Part shown: in pieces, positions 11,461 to 22,872 of the stretch
How the letters are laid out: each line of letters begins with the position of its first letter
Numbering within the stretch: the stretch's first letter is position 1
DNA from: Alentia gelatinosa
Taxonomy: Eukaryota; Annelida; Polychaeta; Phyllodocida; Polynoidae
Direction of reading: 5' to 3'
DNA length: 64,000 nt
Assembly: GCA_950022655.1 (NCBI GenBank)
Contig: OX465592.1
Span: 5,043,544-5,107,543, forward strand
Translations under genes and position numbers: made by a program
The notes under the pieces: model-generated
Told to the model about the DNA's origin: nothing
The model's input: the letters and a program-made list of their open reading frames with translations, nothing else
The model's database searches: none

Positions 11461-11554
11461 GTGGCATATTCCAAACTCATGAGAGTTCGGCATCTGGATG
11501 TATCTGATCAATAATTCTAGAATTTTTAACGTACAAAGACAGTAAGCCAGTTTC

Positions 11555-11708
11555 CGTATAGTACATGACAGGTTCCTTGCATAATGCCCACAGTACTTAA
11601 CACATTATCTGCATAATGCCCACACTACATGACAGGTTCCCTGCATAATGCCTGCAGTATGTGACAGGTTCTCTGCATAATGTCTGCAGTACGTGACAGG
11701 TTCTCTGC
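11555..11708. repeat. Tandem array, about 36 bp
   Basis: Four copies of CTGCATAATGCC(C/T)(A/G)CAGTA, then (C/G)(A/T)GACAGGTTC. It ends exactly where the SINE head begins. Confidence 0.85.
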
Positions 11709-11880
11709 AGCTGTAGGGAGTTGGCTCAGTCGTTAGGGCACTGGACTTGTCACCCCAAGGTTGCAGTACTTTGTGGGTTCAGGTCCCATCCCCAGCAGCA
11801 ATAGTTAAGCACTTATATTTTCAGATGGCCCTCCGATAGAAGTAAGCATAGTGACATGCCATTTATTTTGCATTTTCTAG
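11709..11880 (+). mobile_element. tRNA-derived SINE, type 1
   Basis: A-box TGGCTCAGTCG at 11722-11732 and B-box-like GGTTCAGGTCCC at 11776-11787 (canonical is GGTTCRANNCC) define a pol III head. The tail includes GTTAAGCACTTATATTTTCA then GATGGCCCTCCGATAGAA. The same tail occurs inverted at 58328-58405 and 58512-58590, which confirms an interspersed element. Confidence 0.7.
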
Positions 11881-12214
11881 CCAGCACGCTTCTCTACCCC
11901 CGTTCAGACCTCCCAGTAATACCTGCCCCATCCCTCACCTCCCCCTCATACCTACCCCACCCCTCACCTGTCTAAACTGTCAGAAAACTGGTAAAAGTAC
12001 GCTCCAGGATAACACGGAGTCAGTATGGGCAGAGAAAGTCTACCAGGGGCGTTGCCTGAACTGCGATGTAGCAACATCAGCAACTTTAAAGGTTACTAAA
12101 GGTTACAGAGGTAAGAAGGTAGACGTAAGACTGGGGCGAGTAGAATGTGAGTGGTACAGAGTGGAAAGAGGGGCAGCGGAGCAAGAGAGACAAGAACGAA
12201 GGCTTCTTTTATCG

Positions 12215-12645
12215 TCCGTGAGTGGGACTTATTGTAGTCAACTATGAATGGGAGTAATGGTTACAATAGTCATCTGTGAATGGGGTTTGTTTGTTTGTTT
12301 GTTTGTTTGTTTGTTTATTTGGGTAGTTTCACAACCAATATGTTCTGTTAGAATTATAAATGGGGTCATACATTATTATACTAGTCTGTAAATTAGGTTG
12401 TTTGTGCTTATAGACATCTGTGAATCGGACTAATAGTTGTAATAGTATCTATGATATGGGCTGTTGGTTTTTTAGTCATCTGTGAATGGGGCTATTGGTT
12501 GTTATTAAACATCTGTGAATGGGACTAACAGTTATAATAGTCATCTGTGACTGGGGCTGTTGGATACTATAGCCATCCATTAATGGGACTGTTGGTTATT
12601 ATTATTATAGCTATCTCTGAATGGGACTCTTAACTATTGTATTCT
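12215..12645. repeat. Tandem array, about 50 bp, with (GTTT)n
   Basis: Degenerate repeats of CATCTGTGAATGGG(G/A)CTATT then GGTTATTATAGT. A (GTTT)n run lies at 12287-12316. Confidence 0.8.
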
Positions 12646-12689
12646 CATTCCAATCAGAGTACGTTTCCGGGGCTCACTCTATGGCATAG

Positions 12690-12948
12690 GTAAAGCTACC
12701 TGCTCTTAAATATCCATCATCAGATGGTGAATCAACGGGACCAAGGTCTCCATACACAACACCGTGCCCCGTGGACCTCCAGTCGCGTGTCATAGCCAGG
12801 GGACTGCACAGTGATCTGTACATAACTCAGAGTCACGTCTCAGAGCCGGGACCACCAGGTGAGGATGAGACGAGCTGCTCACCGTGTTCACTGTCACACC
12901 TGAGTGGCTTGTGGTGGTGCATCGATCTGCGTGTACTGCAGCTGCCCG
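12690..12948 (+). CDS. Candidate internal exon of an unidentified gene
   Basis: An open frame runs from just after a TAG at 12687 to 12948, where CTGCCCG is followed by GTAAGA, a consensus donor. It encodes about 86 residues, Ser/Pro/Cys-containing with an LWWC segment near the end; no domain is recognised. It leaves one extra base, which fits the exon at 14683. The upstream acceptor is unclear: an AG at 12688-12689 has a poor pyrimidine tract, so the true start may lie inside. The main support is that a 41-bp array starts on its donor, as seen at the better-supported gene at 49162. It may be non-coding. Confidence 0.33.
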
Positions 12949-13830
12949 GTAAGACCCCCCTGTGGAGTGTGGCGTACTACAGTATCCCGGTAAGACCCCC
13001 CTGTGGTGTGTGGCGTACTACAGTATCCCGGTAAGACCCACCTGTGGTGTGTGGCGTACTACAATATCCCGATATGACCCATCTGTGGTGTGTGGCGTAC
13101 TACAATATCCCGGTAAGACCCACCTGTGGTGTGTGGCGTACTACAATATCCCGGTAAGACCCACCTGTGGTGTGTGGCGTACTACAGCAGCCCGGTAAGA
13201 CCCCCCTGTGGTGTGTGGCGTACTACAGTATCCCGGTAAGACCCACCTGTGGTGTGTGGCATACTACAGTATCCCGGTAAGACCCACCTGTGGTGTGTGG
13301 CGTACTACAGTATCCTGGTAAGACCCACATGTGCTATGTCAAAACTTCATAATCCAGTAACACAATAAGACTCACCTTCGTGTTATGCAAGCACCATGTG
13401 CTATAGTAACCCAATAAGAACCACTTGTTGTGTTATGCCAACACCATGTACTATAGTAACCCGATAAGACCCACCTGTGGTGTGTTACGTACTACAGAAA
13501 CCCGATAAGACCCACAAAACAGTTAGACCCACCTGTGGTGCGTTACATACCATGTTAGCATACCCAGTAGGACCCATCTGTGGTGTGTGGCGTACTACAG
13601 TAACCCGGTAAGACCCACCCGTGGTGTGTGGCGTACTACAGTATATTTTTACACCTACCTGTGGTGTGTGGCATACTACGGAAACCCGATGAGACCCACC
13701 TGTGGTATTAAACCAGCACCCCGTACTACGTTAACCCAGTAAGACCCACCTGTGGTGTGTGGCGTACTACAGCCTATATTTTTACACCTACCTGTGGTGT
13801 CTTGTGTACTTCAGTAAACTTTTTACACCT
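12945..13830 (+). repeat. 41-bp tandem array of splice-donor-containing units
   Basis: About 20 units. The first dozen are near-perfect: CCCGGTAAGACCCACCTGTG then GTGTGTGGCGTACTACAGTAT. Each holds CCG|GTAAGA, a good 5' splice site. Units after 13340 are more degenerate. The short open frames are repeat artefacts. Confidence 0.92.
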
Positions 13831-13834
13831 ACCT

Positions 13835-14185
13835 GTGATTTCGATGCGGGGCCCCCTCACGCTGCGTCCAGTCGGCACCGCCTCGTGGTAGAGATGGTCG
13901 TAACTCACTTATATCTCCAGCACAGGGCGGGTTCCGGCAGCGCAAGTACTTAGCTCCTCCAGGGCGTGGGGCGTGGGGCAGTTTGCCGCTACACTCCTAC
14001 TGTGAGATACACAGTTCCTACTCACTACGGGAACTAATTATCTATCTCCCGTTACACTCTCACTGTGAGGTGTGAAGTCACTCGCTACACTCTCACCGTG
14101 AGCTCTGACCTTAGTCACTCGCTATACACCGTGAGAATTACACTTACAGTCAACCGCTGTCTCACTGGAAGTACATCCAGATCTG
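13835..14185. other. GC-moderate unassigned stretch
   Basis: Contains TACACTCTCACTGTGAG-like short repeats at 13990-14160. No exon is supported. Confidence 0.4.
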
Positions 14186-14189
14186 CTCG

Positions 14190-14640
14190 GGGCTGCTCGG
14201 GGCCGCTCGGGCCGGTTAGGTATGCACGGGGCCGCTCGGGGCTATTCAGGGCTGCTCGGACCTGCTCGGGTCCGCTCGGGACTACTCGGGTCTGATCGGG
14301 GCCGCTCGGGCCGCTCGGGACAGCTCAGGTCTACTCGGAGACGCTCGGGTCTCCTGAGGTCTACCCGGATCTGATCGGGGCTGCTCGGAGCAGCTCGGCT
14401 CTATTCGAGTCCGCTCTGGAACTCTCGGGTCTACTCGGGTCTACTCGGCTCTACTCGGAGCTGCTCGGCTCTACTCGGAGCTGCTCGGGTCTATTAAGGG
14501 CTGCTCGGATCTGCTCGGGTCTTCTCGGTTCTGCTCGGGTCTACTCGGGTCTACTCTGGTCCACTCGGAACTACTCGGGTCTACTCGGGTCTACTCGGGG
14601 CCGCTCGGCTCTACTCGGTTCCACTCGGGACCACTCGGGG
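14190..14640. repeat. GC-rich 10-bp minisatellite
   Basis: About 40 copies of CTACTCGGGT with variants (GCTGCTCGGG, GCCGCTCGGG). It ends about 40 bp before the candidate acceptor at 14682. Confidence 0.92.
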
Positions 14641-14682
14641 CCGCACACCTGCCCGTCAGCTTCCTCCTATTTCCTCCTGCAG

Positions 14683-15002
14683 GTACCGGGCGGCGTGTGG
14701 AGTGCGGGGTGAGGCGGGACTGGCTCCGGGTGTGGCGCCAACACCAGTTCTCCCACTCCAGTATCACCAATCCACCACCACCGCGACGAGTAGCTCTGTG
14801 CCTGCTGTGTGCTCCGCGCGGCGGGCGGCGGCGGGCTGGAGGCGGTCTGAGTCCCGGGTCAGGGCGGGCTGCGGCGGCTTCCTCCCGGGCTGAGCGCACG
14901 GGGCGGTCTGAGTCCCGGGTACCGTACTCCACCGCCCCTCACTTCTCTACAACTCACGGCTCGCAGTGCTGGTGGCGCCCGCGTGGTGGCAGCACCGTCT
15001 GA
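14683..15002 (+). CDS. Candidate terminal exon of an unidentified gene
   Basis: A strong acceptor (TTCCTCCTATTTCCTCCTGCAG, 14661-14682) precedes an open frame to TGA at 15000-15002. Joined to the one-base overhang at 12948 it stays in phase and adds about 105 residues after the split Gly codon. These start TGRRVECGVRRDWLRVWRQH and become Arg/Gly/Pro/Ala-rich. No domain recognised. The GC-rich composition makes open frames likely by chance, so the evidence is the acceptor and the phase. A CTCF-like motif overlaps it at 14979-14992. Confidence 0.33.
14979..14992 (+). promoter_or_regulatory. CTCF-like motif
   Basis: CCGCGTGGTGGCAG fits the CCGCGNGGNGGCAG consensus exactly. Binding is inferred. 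Confidence 0.4.
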
Positions 15003-15182
15003 CCGCCGTACAGCGCCCCCCAGCGACGTGTACCAGGAACCAGTGTCGTGCACTCAGTCGCCGCTAGGAGGCTCCGGTGTCGTCAGAAGGAGAGGCAGAT
15101 ATATGTCGGCCTCCACTGGTCTGTGTCTGATGGTATGACCTGTAGCTGTATTTATTAGAACGTGCGTGCACGAACTATATAC

Positions 15183-15505
15183 ACAGACCCTATTGGGGTA
15201 TCCCATAATTCAGTCTGTTTACAGGACCCTGTGTTAGCTGGTTCCCTTGTATGGTCATAGACTCTTGACCCATAACCCGCAGTTATTGCAGATTAACAGT
15301 TTTTTTTATAAATCTTCAAATTGGAAATCCAATGCCAGAAATGAAAATTTCAGTTATTTCTACTTATACATTTCGAATTATATTCGGTTTCTCCGGTTAT
15401 AAATAAGAAAATGAATGTTCATCGAAAGACAGGCGGCCGAGGTGCAGTCAACCGGGGCCGGGGCGATATTAGGGAGTTTACTAACCTCTCGAGGGTCTAT
15501 TGCCT
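15183..15505 (+). repeat. Interspersed repeat family K, copy 1
   Basis: Matches 45122-45452 in the same orientation: AGACCCTATTGGGGTATCCC, ATCTTCAAATTGGAAATCC, ATATTCGGTTTCTCCGGTTA and AGTTTACTAACCTCTCGAGG. No ends or target duplications could be fixed; the element type is unknown. Confidence 0.7.
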
Positions 15506-15820
15506 AGAGGTTAAAATGACACATATACACTTCCAGTGTATTGCATAAATACCATCCCTTCACTTTCTGCATGCTATTTTTCTGGAACAGAAATACACTT
15601 TCTAAAAGTGTATATCGGAAATACCTGCGGTATTAACGTAATACACACCAAGAAAAAAATACGAAATATTCACTGTGATATTGAGAAAGGAGCAGGGTGC
15701 CAGTGGCAGGGACTTAGAGGCATGCCCAGCTGACAATGATCAATCACTCAAGACCAAAATACCTTATTGACCCACTGGTGCTCGATAGTTTGGATCCTAG
15801 ACTCAGGCAGTTGCAGAAAT
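15506..15820. other. Unassigned stretch
   Basis: About 15690-15770 has weak similarity to repeat J (GCCAGTGGCAGGGAC). Otherwise nothing is recognised. Confidence 0.35.
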
Positions 15821-15829
15821 GGCAATTTG

Positions 15830-15960
15830 ACTGTGTGCAAGTGGGTTACAGAAAACTATCCATATATTGAATATAACCCAAACCTTTTAAATGTTATTCA
15901 TTTATAATTGTAATTCACCAATGATGAACATACCATTTTCTCCATATACACCCGTGCGTA
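15830..15960 (+). repeat. Interspersed repeat family M, copy 1
   Basis: TGCAAGTGGGTTACAGAAAA, then CTATCCATATATTGAATATA and ACCAATGATGAACATACC; matches 24428-24545. Confidence 0.6.
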
Positions 15961-16009
15961 AAAATCACATGTTTAGATATTGGAAGTAAGTGTCAGATAT
16001 GATATACAC

Positions 16010-16130
16010 ATGCTGGGACAGGTAACGCACAGCTTGAGCAACGAGTGAGCGACCTTGAACTTTAGCTGATCCCCTGCTCATTTACAGTGGCAAGAAAAAA
16101 TCGGCACAACCTCTCCGATTTATCATCCAT
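16010..16130 (+). repeat. Interspersed repeat family J, partial copy
   Basis: GGGACAGGTAACGCACAGCT, TGAGCAACGAGTGAGCGACC and CCCCTGCTCATTTACAGTGG. Shared with 16490-16690 and 31705-31930. Confidence 0.65.
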
Positions 16131-16420
16131 TGCATACAAAGATCCTATTGAAAAGGTATCCATGGGGACTCAGTATACCACAACCCTTTATATAAAACCA
16201 TTACTGTTTACCTTTTCAGATTCAGATCTGTGGTATACAGCCTCAAAGCAGTGGTATACGGGAAAATAGTCCCTTTGTGCTATAGAGCAAACAAATAGTC
16301 CCTATTTTAATGCTCTTTAGCACAGTAATTCCTGGGTTTAATCAATTCGAAACGATGGAGAATGGATGCAACAAAACGCTCGTGTATTACTACACGACAA
16401 CCACTCATGATTTATAGCCG
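16130..16420 (+). mobile_element. Clan 2A palindromic element, copy 2
   Basis: TGTGGTATACAGCCTCAAAG, GTGGTATACGGGAAAATAGT and TGTATTACTACACGACAACC match the 35300 copy. The right hairpin arm is truncated. It sits between two repeat-J pieces. Confidence 0.6.
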
Positions 16421-16489
16421 CCGGTCCAAAAAATATCGATTATCGTTTATATATATATATGTGCCGAAATTCACGGTATGCGTACTGGG

Positions 16490-16690
16490 TACTCATATTG
16501 GCTGTAGACTGATTCCCTGCCCCAATGATTAATGGGACAGGTAAGGCACAGCTTGAGCAATGAGTGAACGACCTTGAACTGTCCCTGGTTCCCTGCTCAT
16601 TTGCAGTGGCAGGGAGAGCCACCACAACCTCTCTCCCTAACGAGGTTTCCAAATAACTTAATTATACTTGTTTATAATGAACGATGATAC
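16490..16690 (+). repeat. Interspersed repeat family J, fuller copy
   Basis: TGTAGACTGATTCCCTGCCC, GGGACAGGTAAGGCACAGCT, ACCACAACCTCTCTCCCTAA and GAGGTTTCCAAATAACTTA, ending in TTGTTTATAATGAACGATGA. Possibly SINE-like; no clear pol III boxes. Confidence 0.65.
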
Positions 16691-17004
16691 AAAGTAAAGT
16701 AATAATAAACGTTCAAAAGATACAAGATAACTTATCAGCATGTTTCTTGAAAAATCTTATTGATTTCGCCGCACCCTGTATTGGGAAACCAGGGTATAAT
16801 CCAACAAGTTTTGGTTGGGTCAAGGCAATCCAGCAGTGCACTAGAAAAATGGTGGTAGTTACCTGGCCTAATATGTGAGTGCACATTGGCCAGGTCTGCA
16901 TGCTGATATTGGCTGAAGGTGGTTCCCTAGATGTTAAACAAATTAAAAAGCGTAGCCCTCAGATGCACACTGTTGCTTGGTAACTAAATACATGCAGTAG
17001 TCAC
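16691..17004. other. No recognisable feature
   Basis: AT-rich non-coding DNA between repeats J and N. Confidence 0.4.
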
Positions 17005-17009
17005 TAAAA

Positions 17010-17600
17010 AGGTGAACTGGAATACAGGTGTTGCCGTTCAGCGGCCCACTGCCTAGTTACACGACCGCTCAGACAAACCTGGCCGAGTCTGGCTATATGT
17101 GTATAGAGAACACAGCAATCACACCTAAAGTGTGAACGGTGGGTGTGATTACAGGAGCATTGTTTTTGGACAGATTGGACTACTAGAACAGTTAAAGGCA
17201 TTGTATCAACCAGTCTGGACTATCAAAACTTTATAGTTGATAATTGTTTGGTTTTAATTTGGAGAAAGATAAGCACATAATAGCTAGGTCCGCCAATGTA
17301 TTAATGTATATTCAATTTCGGCGATCCTGTGTTATCTAAGCTATATCTAAAGTATCATTGAGGTGATATACATGTATGATACATCGAATTGGAGCTAGAT
17401 TACCATAGAACACGATGAAATCACTGTTATTTCTCTGCAAATGTTATACATGGGTATTATGAACGTATTACGCTCATATACTGAGTGATTCACTGCTAAA
17501 GAATAGGTTGCCAGGGGCTTGTTTGGCTGCAGGCATAGGGTAACCAACCAGATAAGGTGAGACACCGGCCTGTGGAAAAAGGCCTATTGCCGAGATCGGC
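17010..17600 (+). mobile_element. Dispersed element family N, copy 1
   Basis: Same sequence, inverted, at 52385-52975. Starts at ACAGGTGTTGCCGTTCAG and ends at GGAAAAAGGCCTATTG. It includes a paired block, CACACCTAAAGTGTGAACGGT then GGGTGTGATTACAGGAGC. No coding capacity. A non-autonomous transposon is the likeliest explanation. Confidence 0.7.
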
Positions 17601-18205
17601 TTAATTGGCATAACACTGAAAGTTGACGCTTCGTTGTCCTGTCATCAACACTTCTGTTCGATGATTGTGAATTTAATCATATTCCTAGCTTCCATTGATT
17701 AAAATAGCATTGGTATCTCGATCTGAAACGTATACGAAATCATATAATAGTAGAACTGTCAAGTCGCACTTCCTGGGCCCAAGTGATCCTGGGTACTTTT
17801 TGTCCGATTAACAGTTAGCTGTAGTGTAACGATCAATCTCCAGCCGCAATCCTAGTGTTATTTTACATAGACAATGAGCAAAGGAAATGCTGGGTGAGTG
17901 AGCAGTATTTTGCTGGTTGCCGACTGTCTGCATGAGTCTTTTCCATAACCAGCACGTTGTTATCACACTGCATCGCTCGAGTAACCTATGAAATATTGCT
18001 GACAACAAGCTGGAGCGGTGCAGTGTGTGCAGTTCTCACACGCCAGCCTCGCTTTCATTTCAGAACAAATAAAAAGCTAAAAGTGACAGTAAACCAGGGT
18101 TTGATTGACAGTAACTCAGAGTTCGAGTACACGATGCTTTGCCCAAGGGAGTTGACAATGGCTTTTAGGCAAATATTTCATTATTTCAAACATTTTGAGG
18201 GTATA
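17601..18205. other. No recognisable feature
   Basis: No exon, array or known repeat is identified. A small imperfect inverted repeat occurs around 17940-18020. Confidence 0.4.
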
Positions 18206-18207
18206 TA

Positions 18208-18356
18208 ATAAAAAGAATACAGTCTAGGCTTCTATGAAAGTTGGATACTACTTGGTCCTGGGCACGATTTTACATCCCTCGCTCTATGCGCTCAATCATA
18301 CGGGCCGAGGACCACATAGCATTCAACTTTCATGAAGCCTAAGACAGTATTCTCCT
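18208..18356. mobile_element. Solo hairpin element with clan-like tip
   Basis: Arms GAATACAGTCTAGGCTTC and GAAGCCTAAGACAGTATTC, then TATGAAAGTTGGAT and ATTCAACTTTCAT pair over about 60 bp per side. The tip is CTCGCTCTATGCGCTC. No tail box is seen. Confidence 0.65.
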
Positions 18357-18429
18357 TTTATATATAGAGAGAGTTAAATATACTGCTGACATAGCGGTGG
18401 TAGCCCAGTCAGATGGTATGACCTCTAAG

Positions 18430-18790
18430 TATATACATTATATCCTACCCCTCATATTATTCTCCATAGCCTTAACATGGTGTGGCTGTATGCCACGGTT
18501 ATGCCATACAATATCTATATGCCACTGGTGACATATGAATTAAAAACATGTGACATGTGATCACTCAATCTCATATAATTGTTTACATGGCATTCATTGT
18601 CTTCTGCCACAGGTGACATATGAAGTTAAAAACATGTGACAGGGTAGGATAAAATCTAAACATCACTCAATTTCATATAAATGTTTATATGGCGTTCATT
18701 GTCTTTTGCTACAGACATCACTCAGCTCCACTTCGTGATATCATACCATACAAACAATCATATGAAGTTTTGTGATGTTTTATGATATTA
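18430..18790 (+). mobile_element. Clan 1d hairpin element, copy 1
   Basis: Tail from TATCCTACCCCTCATATT, with CCATAGCCTTAACATGG, to GGGTAGGATAAAATC; then a hairpin core with tip CACTCAGCTCCACTTCGTGA. An internal duplication repeats GTTTACATGGCATTCATTGT before the main core. Copy 2 is at 51210-51495. Confidence 0.75.
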
Positions 18791-19044
18791 TTGAGTAAAC
18801 CTTATGGCTGACGTAAGGGTAGTGGTCCACTCAGATGGTACGACATCTATGTATGTACAGGGTTACATATACTGCTGACATGAGCGTGATGGGGTTTTGT
18901 GGTACTCAGAGCAGTGCTAGATGTCGGTAGATGCTGTTAATCATGTGGCACAATGATTGCATTGTGTCCAGAGATGTGGTGACCAGATGTTAAGTGGTGC
19001 TAATGGCAAGAATATTATCACCACAGATTTAGCTAAAGTGGGGT

Positions 19045-21692
19045 TCTGGTGGTACAGGTAGGTGTGTTCTGGTACTGGTGGTAGAGGTAGGAGTGTACTG
19101 ATGGTACAGGTAGGTGTGTACTGATGGTACAGGTAGGTGTGTACTGGTGGTACAGGTAGGTGTGTACTGGTACTGGTGGTACAGGTAGGTGTGTACTGGT
19201 GGTACAGGTAGGTGTGTACTGGTGGTACAAGTAGGTGTGTACTGGTACTGGTGGTACAGGTAGGTGTGTACTGATAGTACAGGTAGGTGTGTACTGATGG
19301 TAGAGGTAGGTGTGTACTGGTACTGGTGGTAGAGGTAGGTGTGTACTGGTGGTACAGGTAGGTGTGTACTGGTACTGGTGGTACAGGTAGGTGGGTACTG
19401 GTGGTACAGGTAGGTGTGTACTGGTACTGGTGGTAGAGGTAGGTGTGTACTGGTACTGGTGGTACAGGTAGGTGTGTACTGATGGTACAGGTAGGTGTGT
19501 ACTGGTACTGGTGGTACAGGTAGGTGTGTACTGGTGGTACAAGTAGGTGTGTACTGGTACTGGTGGTACAGGTAGGTGTGTACTGATAGTACAGGTAGGT
19601 GTGTACTGATGGTAGAGGTAGGTGTGTACTGGTACTGGTGGTAGAGGTAGGTGTGTACTGGTACTGGTGGTACAGGTAGGTGTGTACTGGTGGTACAGGT
19701 AGGTGTGTACTGGTGGTACAGGTAGGTGTGTACTGGTGGTACAGGTAGGTGTGTACTGGTGGTACAGGTAGGTGTGTACTGGTGGTACAGGTAGGTGTGT
19801 ACTGATAGTACAGGTAGGTGTGTACTGATGGTAGAGGTAGGTGTGTACTGGTACTGGTGGTAGAGGTAGGTGTGTACTGGTACTGGTGGTACAGGTAGGT
19901 GTGTACTGATGGTACAGGTAGGTGTGTACTGGTACTGGTGGTACAGGTAGGTGTGTACTGGTACTGGTGGTACAGGTAGGTGTGTACTGATGGTACAGGT
20001 AGGTGTGTACTGATGGTGCAGGTAGGTGTGTTCTGGTGGTACAGGTAGGTGGGTTCTGATGGTACAGGTAGGTTTGTACTGATGGTAAAGGTAGGTGTGT
20101 ACTGATGGTACAGGTAGGTGGGTACTGGTGGTACAGGTAGGTGTGTACTGGTTCTGATGGTACAGGTAGGTGTGTACTGGTGGTACAGGTAGGTGTGTAC
20201 TGATGGTACAGGTAGGTGGGTTCTGATGGTACAGGTAGGTGGGTACTGGTGGTACAGGTAGGTATGTACTGGTACTGGTGGTACAGGTAGGTATGTACTG
20301 GTGGTACAGGTAGGTGTGTACTGGTACTGGTGGTACAGGTAGGTGTGTACTGGTGGTACAGGTAGGTGGGTACTGGTGGTACAGGTAGGTGTGTACTGGT
20401 ACTGGTGGTACAGGTAGGTGTGTACTGGTGGTACAGGTAGGTGTGTACTGGTACTGGTGGTACAGGTAGGTGTGTACTGGTACTGGTGGTACAGGTAGGT
20501 ATGTACTGGTACTGGTGGTACAGGTAGGTATGTACTGGTGGTACAGGTAGGTGTGTACTGGTACTTGTGGTACAGGTAGTTGTGTACTGTAGGTACAGGT
20601 AGGTGTGTACTGGTGGTACAGGTAGGTGTGTACTGGTACTGGTGGTACAGGTAGGTGTGTACTGGTGGTACAGGTAGGTGTGTACTGGTACTGGTGGTAC
20701 AGGTAGGTGTGTACTGGTACTGGTGGTACAGGTAGGTATGTACTGGTGGTACAGGTAGGTGTGTACTGGTACTGGTGATAGGTAGGTGTGTACTGGTGGT
20801 ACAGGTAGGTGGGTACTGGTGGTACAGGTAGGTGTGTACTGGTACTGGTGGTACAGGTAGGTGTGTACTGGTGGTACAGGTAGGTGTGTACTGGTACTGG
20901 TGGTACAGGTAGGTGTGTACTGGTACTGGTGGTACAGGTAGGTATGTACTGGTACTGGTGGTACAGGTAGGTATGTACTGGTGGTACAGGTAGGTGTGTA
21001 CTGGTACTGGTGGTACAGGTAGTTGTGTACTGGTGGTACAGGTAGGTGTGTACTGGTGGTACAGGTAGGTGTGTACTGGTACTGGTGGTACAGGTAGGTG
21101 TGTACTGGTGGTACAGGTAGGTGTGTACTGGTACTGGTGGTACAGGTAGGTGTGTACTGGTACTGTTGGTACAGGTAGGTATGTACTGGTGGTACAGGTA
21201 GGTGTGTACTGGTACTGGTGGTACAGGTAGGTGTGTACTGGTGGTACAGGTAGGTGGGTACTGGTGGTACAGGTAGGTGTGTACTGGTGGTACAGGTAGG
21301 TATGTACTGGTACTGGTGGTACAGGTAGGTATGTACTGGTGGTACAGGTAGGTGTGTACTGGTACTGGTGGTACAGGTAGGTGGGTACTGGTGGTACAGG
21401 TAGGTGTGTACTGGTGGTACAGGTAGGTGTGTACTGGTACTGGTGGTACAGGTAGGTGTGTACTGGTGGTACAGGTAGGTGTGTACTGGTACTGGTGGTA
21501 CAGGTAGGTGTGTACTGGTACTGGTGGTACAGGTAGGTTTGTACTGGTGGTACAGGTAGGTGTGTACTGGTACTGGTGGTACAGGTAGGTGGGTACTGAT
21601 GGTACAGGTAGGTGTGTACTGGTACTGATGGTACAGGTAGGTGTGTACTGAGGGTACAGGTAGGTGTGTACTGGTTCTGGTGGTACAGGTAG
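19045..21692. repeat. Large 21/27-bp minisatellite (about 2.65 kb)
   Basis: More than 100 units of TACTGGTGGTACAGGTAGGTGTG, with or without an extra TACTGG, so units are 21 or 27 bp. All are multiples of three, which leaves minus-strand frames open for nearly 1000 codons (Tyr/His/Thr/Pro repeats). Every plus-strand unit contains ACAG|GTAGGT, similar to a 5' splice site. The repeat structure, not protein selection, explains the open frames. Confidence 0.97.
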
Positions 21693-21714
21693 GACGGTAG
21701 TACTGATGCCCACT

Positions 21715-21945
21715 TAACTCTTACCATTGCCCATATCATACCATTCACTGCCCACCGAATGCTAATTGCTGCCCGTCTGCTGCTGCCCACTGCCCACATA
21801 ACTCTAAACAATGTCTCTCTGATGATGCTCACTGCCCACCTAACTCTAACCACTGCCCTACAAATGCCTCCTACTGCCCATCTCTTCTAACCACTGCCCA
21901 CCTAACGCAGCCCACTGCCCATCTCCTCTCCCCCACTTGCCGTAC
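21715..21945. repeat. Degenerate CACTGCCCACCTAACTCTAAC repeat
   Basis: About ten imperfect copies of CACTGCCCA(C/T)(C/A)TAACTCTAAC-like text adjoin the large minisatellite. Confidence 0.75.
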
Positions 21946-21994
21946 TTGACATGTCTCGCTGCAAAACTCACAGCTCAGACTTAGAGCTGTCAGA

Positions 21995-22690
21995 TTGGGA
22001 AACTAGACAACCCCAATCTGTCTGTATGGTGTCACAGACGCAGACATGTCACGAAACTAGTGAAACAGGTTCACTGTGTCAGTAATCAGGGACATGTTTC
22101 ACTAGTTTCGTGACATGTCTGTGACACCATACAGACATTGGGGTTGTCTAGTTTTGTGACAACACAAGTAGCTGCCCTTAGGAAAAGACAGACCCCAAAC
22201 ATAAGAATTAGACAAATCTAGACAAATCATGGACCTGTTTGACTAGTTTTGTGACAAAAACGGTACCAACAGTGCAAGAAAGAACAGACAAAACGAAGTC
22301 CAATGTCTAGTTCTTATGAAACTGGACACACCATCTGGACGCCATCTAGACATGAGACGAAACTAGTGAAACAGGGACCTGTTTCAGTAGTCTCGTGATA
22401 TTAGGCCTAGACAGACATCAACAGCAGCACCAACAGTGCAAGCAACAGTGGAAAAAGACTAGCAAATATCAGAAGATCGAAGTGGCCAATCTTCTTCATA
22501 TTTGGAACGATTATAGGTTATATGTATCCCCTACTCATGTTAAAGTGTCATTGCTTAATTCCTACGAGAACTCCGTGTGTCATCGATTGCAATCTTGTGA
22601 TCTATCCATATGGTGTCACAGACGCCATCTAGACATGTCACAAAACTACTGAAACAGGTCCCAGGTCCCAGGTCCCAGGTCCCAGGTCCA
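21995..22690. mobile_element. Palindromic repeat family F, copy 2
   Basis: A strong local hairpin: ACCCCAATCTGTCTGTATGG and ACATGTCACGAAACTAGTGA are mirrored around 22070 by TCACTAGTTTCGTGACATGT. It shares the CAACAGTGCAAG and GATTATAGGTTATATGTATC blocks with 8395-8960. It ends in four CAGGTCC copies at 22659-22688. Confidence 0.75.
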
Positions 22691-22872
22691 CTGTGTCAGT
22701 AATCAGACCGTCAGTGGCTGAGACCCCTCACAGAGTCAGACCTCACGCCCACCACCCTGCCTTCCCTGTGACACATTCCCAGCATCACGTCCCCAGGGAA
22801 GTCATTGTCCAGCAGCCCTCTCGTGTAAACACAGTCTCCGGTCAGTGTGTCCTCACTTCTGTCTCGTCTTGT

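Noticed and set aside
18941..21853. Minus-strand open frames of up to 970 codons rich in Tyr, His, Thr and Pro
   Set aside because: Entirely the 21/27-bp minisatellite; unit lengths are multiples of three, so open frames are automatic in more than one phase. No signal, domain or splice context.
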